Positions 60,407 through 64,000 of a DNA stretch of 64,000 bases are shown in pieces. The notes below the pieces were generated by a model. That model made no database searches and was not told the origin of the DNA. It saw only the letters and a list, made by a program, of their open reading frames with translations. The stretch lies in NCBI GenBank assembly GCA_017623115.1, contig JAGAPT010000021.1:62001-126000 (forward strand), in the 5' to 3' direction. The position numbers and the translations under genes are program-made. This DNA comes from Alistipes sp. (GTDB taxonomy: Bacteria > Bacteroidota > Bacteroidia > Bacteroidales > Rikenellaceae). How positions within the stretch are numbered: position 1 is the stretch's first letter; each line of letters opens with the position of its first letter.

Positions 60407-61873
60407 ATGGATAAGAATTTGAAGGGCTTGAAGCCCGAACTCGTTTGGAAACATTTTGCCGAAATCGTGCGCATTCCGCGTCCGTCGGGGCATGAGGAGG
60501 CGATTCGCCAATACATCATCGATTTTGCCAAGGCGCAAGGTCTCTGCTGGAAGGAGGATGCTGCACACAACGTCTATGTGGCGAAACCCGCCTCGGAGGG
60601 TATGGAGAATCGTGTGGGGGTGGTCATTCAGGCTCACCTCGACATGGTGCCGCAGAAGAACAACGACAAGGTGTTCGACTTCGAGCAGGATCCCATCGAG
60701 GCCTATATTGATGGCGAATGGGTGACGGCCGATGGCACGACGCTTGGTGCCGATAACGGTATCGGCGCAGCCGCCATTTTGGCTGTCTTAGAGGATAAGG
60801 CCCTCGTACATGGCCCCGTGGAGGCACTCTTTACGGCCACCGAGGAGACCGGTATGGATGGAGCCTTTGGACTGGAAGAGGGGTTGTTGCAGGGCGATAT
60901 CCTGCTCAACCTCGACTCGGAGACCGAGGGTGAGTTGTATGTCGGTTGTGCCGGTGGCATGGATGCTACGGCTACCTTTACCTATACGGCCGAGCCGGCA
61001 CCGGCTACGGGTTTTGTAGCCATGAAACTCGTTGCCAAAGGCATGAAGGGTGGTCACTCGGGTATCCAGATTGGCTACCAGCGTGCCAATGCCAACCGTG
61101 AGCTGATGCGCCTGCTGCTGGATAAGGCCGAGGCGATGGGCTTGCGCCTGGCGTCGGTGGATGGTGGCGGTTTGCGCAACGCCATTCCGCGTGAGGCCGA
61201 GGCTGTAGTGCTGGTGCCGACCGAGCAGGTGGCTGCATGGCAGGAGGCTGTGAAGGGGTATGAGCAGACCATTATCCGTGAATTTGAGGATATCGAGGAT
61301 GCGATAGCCATCTATACGGAGGCAACGGCCATGCCTGCCGAGGTGATTCCTGCAGCGGTGGCCGATGCGCTAATCAAGGCTGTCGTGGCCTGCCCCGATG
61401 GGGTACAGAAGATGTCGGTAGCCATGGAGGGATTGGTGCAGACCTCGACCAACCTGGCCCGTGTTGTGTCGGATGGCAAGGAGATCAAGGTGCAGTGCCT
61501 GCTGCGTTCGTCGTTGCGGTCGGAGAAGGAGGCGCTGGGTGCTGCAATCAAGGCGGTCTTCGCATTGGCCGGTGCTACATGCGAGCTGACGGGTTCGTAT
61601 GATGGCTGGAATCCGAACATGAAGTCGCCCATCCTGGCTGCCATGACTACTTCGTATGAGCAGCTCTACGGCAAGCGTCCGGCTGTTACGGCTATTCATG
61701 CCGGTCTGGAGTGCGGTATTATCGGTAGCAAATACCCGAATCTGGATATGATTTCCTTTGGCCCGACGATTTGCTATCCCCACTCGCCTGATGAGAAGGT
61801 GGAGATTGCTTCGGTGGCGAAGTTCTACGACTTCCTGCTGCGCACGCTCGAGAATATTCCCGTAAAGGCATAG
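60407..61873 (+). CDS. pepD: Cytosolic non-specific dipeptidase (aminoacyl-histidine dipeptidase)
   Basis: PepD is an M20 metallopeptidase that splits many dipeptides, including Xaa-His. The 488-residue product has the di-zinc site (VIQAHLDMVPQK; bridging Asp in LGADNGIG; general-base pair in FTATEETGMDGAF; NLDSETEG) and the late GLECGI His/Glu motif region. The ATG at 60407 follows the PhoH stop by ten bases; earlier in-frame starts would lie in the PhoH gene. Amino-acid-fermenting Bacteroidales typically carry several such peptidases. The gene is followed after four bases by the kinase-like gene. Confidence 0.93.
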   Translation: MDKNLKGLKPELVWKHFAEIVRIPRPSGHEEAIRQYIIDFAKAQGLCWKEDAAHNVYVAKPASEGMENRVGVVIQAHLDMVPQKNNDKVFDFEQDPIEAYIDGEWVTADGTTLGADNGIGAAAILAVLEDKALVHGPVEALFTATEETGMDGAFGLEEGLLQGDILLNLDSETEGELYVGCAGGMDATATFTYTAEPAPATGFVAMKLVAKGMKGGHSGIQIGYQRANANRELMRLLLDKAEAMGLRLASVDGGGLRNAIPREAEAVVLVPTEQVAAWQEAVKGYEQTIIREFEDIEDAIAIYTEATAMPAEVIPAAVADALIKAVVACPDGVQKMSVAMEGLVQTSTNLARVVSDGKEIKVQCLLRSSLRSEKEALGAAIKAVFALAGATCELTGSYDGWNPNMKSPILAAMTTSYEQLYGKRPAVTAIHAGLECGIIGSKYPNLDMISFGPTICYPHSPDEKVEIASVAKFYDFLLRTLENIPVKA

Positions 61874-61877
61874 TGCA

Positions 61878-62840
61878 GTGGGCTTAGCACATCAGAAATG
61901 GTATGTCATCGTCAATCCCGTGGCCGATAAAGGGCATGGGTTGGAGGACTTTCCGCTCATCTCACGCCTCTTGCGCGAGGCCGATATCCATGCCGAGCCG
62001 GTTTTCACGGAGCATAAGTTCCATGCCACGGAACTGACCGTATCGGCCGTCAAGGAGGGGTTTCGCCATATCATCGTGGTGGGAGGTGTCGGCACACTGC
62101 ATGAGGTGGTCAACGGACTCTTCATTCAGCAGGAGGTGCCGGCGCATGAGGTGACGTTGGCGATGATTGCTGTGGGGTCGGGTAACAACTGGGTACGCTC
62201 GTTTGGAACGTCGACACGCTATCAGGATGCTGTGCGCCATATAGCCGAGGGATACTCCTTCTTGCAGGATGTGGGTGTGGCGAGTTACGAGGAGGCGCAG
62301 TATCGCCAATCGCGCTACTTTGCCAATGTGGCGGGTGTGGGCTTCGATGCTTTCCTGCTCAAACGCATGACCCACCTGCAAAAGAAGAATCGCTTCGGAG
62401 CACTGCGTAAGTTTCTCTGCATTTTGAGCAACTTCTTCATCTACAAATCGACCGGCATGAAGATTTGGGTCGATGATGTACGGGTCTACAATGGGCTGAT
62501 GTTCTCGGTGGCACTCGGTATCTGTAAATACAATGGAGATGGCGTGCAACAGCTGCCCGATGCGGTGGCTGATGATGGATTGTTCGACCTGTCGCTTGTT
62601 AAGCCGATTCACTTTTGGCACATCCTTTTCCGCCTGCGTTACCTCTATAATGGCGGTATCTACCGCATCGGACACGTGCGCCATGCACGCGGACATAAGG
62701 TGCGCATCGAATCTTCACCCGAGGTAACCGTGGAGGTCGATGGCGAGTTGTTGGGCTCCTCGCCGCTCGAATTTGAGGTGATGCCCAAGGCGATTCGGGT
62801 CATTGTGAGTCGTGAATTTTTCGAAGAACGAGTACAATAA
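61878..62840 (+). CDS. Diacylglycerol/lipid kinase-family protein with altered signature motifs
   Basis: The 320-residue protein has the DAGK/YegS fold: WYVIVNPVADKGHG at the N-terminus, a glycine-rich loop near 69-73, a second loop near 100-106, and a C-terminal beta sandwich (VEVDGELLGSSPLEFEVMPKAIRVI). The near-invariant GGDGT motif reads GGVGT (Val71), and the usual GTGND reads GSGNN (Asn104). These Asp residues help to bind ATP-magnesium in known kinases, so activity may be reduced, changed or lost. The frame is intact and well formed, which argues against simple decay. GTG 61878 is used as start, four bases after pepD. Confidence 0.85.
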   Translation: MGLAHQKWYVIVNPVADKGHGLEDFPLISRLLREADIHAEPVFTEHKFHATELTVSAVKEGFRHIIVVGGVGTLHEVVNGLFIQQEVPAHEVTLAMIAVGSGNNWVRSFGTSTRYQDAVRHIAEGYSFLQDVGVASYEEAQYRQSRYFANVAGVGFDAFLLKRMTHLQKKNRFGALRKFLCILSNFFIYKSTGMKIWVDDVRVYNGLMFSVALGICKYNGDGVQQLPDAVADDGLFDLSLVKPIHFWHILFRLRYLYNGGIYRIGHVRHARGHKVRIESSPEVTVEVDGELLGSSPLEFEVMPKAIRVIVSREFFEERVQ

Positions 62841-62878
62841 AAAAAAAGAAGGAGGCATCCCCTCCTTCTTTTTTTTTA
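62838..62878. terminator. Bidirectional terminator after the lipid-kinase gene
   Basis: Stem of A-rich/T-rich arms with a GAAGGAGG / CCTCCTTC core and a CATC loop, symmetric for both convergent genes. Confidence 0.9.
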
Positions 62879-63451
62879 TCAGTTTGTCTCGATAATGTCT
62901 ACCTCGGTGACAACCCAGTTGAAGAGGTCGTTGGCACACTGGCTCTCCATCTGGCGAATTTGCGAGGTGTTGGTCGTGTCGGCCAGGATGGCGTTGAAGA
63001 ATTGCCCCATCGTGAGGTAGGCGGCATTGACCTTCGCAGCGAAACAGTTATAGAATTGGCGTTGCTGGCGCATATCAAGCCCGGCCGGTAAGACTCCCTC
63101 GGCCACTAAATAGGGATAGGGGTAGATGTGGCGCATGTTGTGCATGTCGGCATTGAGGTAATCGACGATGGTCTCTACGACGACCACCTCGACCGTGTCC
63201 TCCACGCCGGGCATCTCGATAAAGGTGGTGTAAACGGGGTAGGCATTCTCGATGTCACCAGCCACCTCATCCGTGAAGAGGGCATACTCGGCATCCGTGA
63301 GGTCATTCAGATAGACCATCTCGCGGTACTCTTGCAGGGCTTTGCGCAGAGCCTTGCGCTCTTCGTGTTTCCATTCGCGGGTGCCTGAACAGCAGATAAA
63401 GCCCATCACCAGCAGACTTGCAACGGGCAACAAAAGGAGCATTTTTTTCAT
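62879..63451 (-). CDS. Exported envelope protein of unknown function, possible lipoprotein
   Basis: The 190-residue protein begins MKKMLLLLPVASLLVMGFICC, a signal sequence ending in a Cys pair (20-21) with a non-canonical lipobox. The mature part is acidic and helical, with no domain that I recognise (EYREMVYLNDLTDAEYALF; MRQQRQFYNCFAAKVNAAYL). It may be a lipoprotein or simply periplasmic. The ATG at 63451 is chosen because the residues before it are hydrophilic and unlike a leader. The gene lies downstream of pnuC on the same strand, but a hairpin between them suggests separate transcripts. Confidence 0.6.
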   Translation of the reverse strand: MKKMLLLLPVASLLVMGFICCSGTREWKHEERKALRKALQEYREMVYLNDLTDAEYALFTDEVAGDIENAYPVYTTFIEMPGVEDTVEVVVVETIVDYLNADMHNMRHIYPYPYLVAEGVLPAGLDMRQQRQFYNCFAAKVNAAYLTMGQFFNAILADTTNTSQIRQMESQCANDLFNWVVTEVDIIETN

Positions 63452-63515
63452 CTTCTCATGTGATTTTGGTTTTACGCTATCGGGGTGGGGCAAAGAGTAT
63501 GCCAAAATGATAAGA

Positions 63516-63543
63516 GGGTGTCGCATTTGTTGCGACACCCCCT
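63516..63543 (-). terminator. Hairpin after pnuC
   Basis: Perfect arms GGGTGTCGCA / TGCGACACCC with a five-base loop just past the pnuC stop. The T-run is weak. Confidence 0.75.
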
Positions 63544-63550
63544 TTGATGC

Positions 63551-64000
63551 TTATTGCTGCTTGGCCAGCCGACACCATCGTCGCCAGCCCACGACGGCCA
63601 GCACCGTGTAGAGCGCATAGAGCCCGGCCGTGATGGGAATTCCCTTGTAGAGATAAAGCCCGACGGTAATGAGGTCCACGATGCCCCAGATGAGCCACTG
63701 CTCGACCCGTTTGCGGGCAAGCATCCACATCGCCACCACCGAGAGAGCCGTAGTCATCGCATCCCAGAAGGGTACGGTGCTGTCGGTGAGATGCTGCAAC
63801 ACGAGGTAGAGAACGGCGTGAATGGCTCCGTAGACGGCTATGAGGGTCGGCCACCATCGGTGTGGTGTATGGCCGATGGTACGAGTAGCAGACTCCTTGC
63901 GTTGTGGGCTGTTGTACCAAACGACCCATCCGTAGATGCCGGCGAGTACATAGTAGAGCTGCATGGCCGAATCGGCATAGAGCCCTGCCGTGAAGTAGAG
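63551..64000 (-). CDS. pnuC: Nicotinamide riboside transporter PnuC (partial, 5' end outside window)
   Basis: The visible 149 codons are the C-terminal part of PnuC, which takes up nicotinamide riboside for NAD synthesis. Membrane helices and family motifs are clear: YVLAGIYGWVVW, WWPTLIAVYGAIHAVLY, and the late helix WLIWGIVDLITVGLYLYKGI followed by TAGLYALYTVLAVVGWRRW. The reading frame remains open to the window edge (LYFTAGLYADSAMQLYY), so the ATG at 63964 is not the true start. Confidence 0.88.
   Translation of the reverse strand, partial: LYFTAGLYADSAMQLYYVLAGIYGWVVWYNSPQRKESATRTIGHTPHRWWPTLIAVYGAIHAVLYLVLQHLTDSTVPFWDAMTTALSVVAMWMLARKRVEQWLIWGIVDLITVGLYLYKGIPITAGLYALYTVLAVVGWRRWCRLAKQQ

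Noticed and set aside
1-64000. Insertion sequences, prophage, integrase, rRNA operon
   Set aside because: Checked while reading; no transposase, recombinase, phage structural genes or rRNA-like sequence was found.

Overview
The window looks like chromosomal DNA of a gut-type Bacteroidota, most likely Bacteroidales close to Alistipes (Rikenellaceae). The evidence is a SusC/SusD pair inside a polysaccharide utilisation locus (PUL), repeated Bacteroidota-type -7 boxes (TAnnTTTG) ahead of genes, weak Shine-Dalgarno signals, many secreted glycosidases and lipoproteins, pyruvate:ferredoxin oxidoreductase as an anaerobic hallmark, and a fairly high GC content for the phylum. The genus is inferred from overall character, not from a database search.

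Layout. 1-22.8 kb is mostly housekeeping: a partial GNAT acetyltransferase, uvrC, a menA-type prenyltransferase, a CPBP protease, a SulP anion transporter, tRNA-Leu(CAA), a polyprenol-phosphate mannosyltransferase, an AsmA-like protein, purC, a pair of M16 peptidases (one without its zinc motif), nifJ, a short FNT-type channel, rpe, an ABC-F ATPase, rlmB, a YgjP-like metalloprotease and fabD. Short tandem repeats fill the space before rlmB. 22.9-25.9 kb is an accessory operon: a 42-codon ORF, a fimbrillin-like lipoprotein and a secreted C10 (streptopain-type) cysteine peptidase.

26-53.3 kb is a large carbohydrate region: galK, a GH51 arabinofuranosidase, a ROK regulator, a GH43 enzyme, a GH88 unsaturated-glucuronyl hydrolase, susC/susD, a beta-helix glycosidase, two unusual GH97 proteins, a secreted alpha/beta hydrolase, GH92 and GH38 mannosidases, an alginate-lyase-fold lyase and an ECF sigma factor. 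Lyase plus GH88 plus two alpha-mannosidase families plus galactan/arabinan enzymes would suit an acidic plant gum or heteroglycan with a GlcA/Man core and arabinogalactan decorations. This substrate is inference.

The most striking observation is in susC. Ten consecutive C residues just after the signal peptide put the signal peptide out of frame with the otherwise intact transporter, and nine would restore the frame. This is the arrangement of a slipped-strand phase switch caught in the OFF state; the alternatives are a recent frameshift or a homopolymer sequencing error.

53.5-64 kb returns to housekeeping and envelope functions: prs, engB, der, a Kef-type antiporter, an outer-membrane beta-barrel protein, a PhoH-like ATPase, pepD, a diacylglycerol-kinase-like protein with altered signature motifs, a small envelope protein and a partial pnuC. 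I saw no rRNA, CRISPR array, insertion sequence, integrase or prophage.
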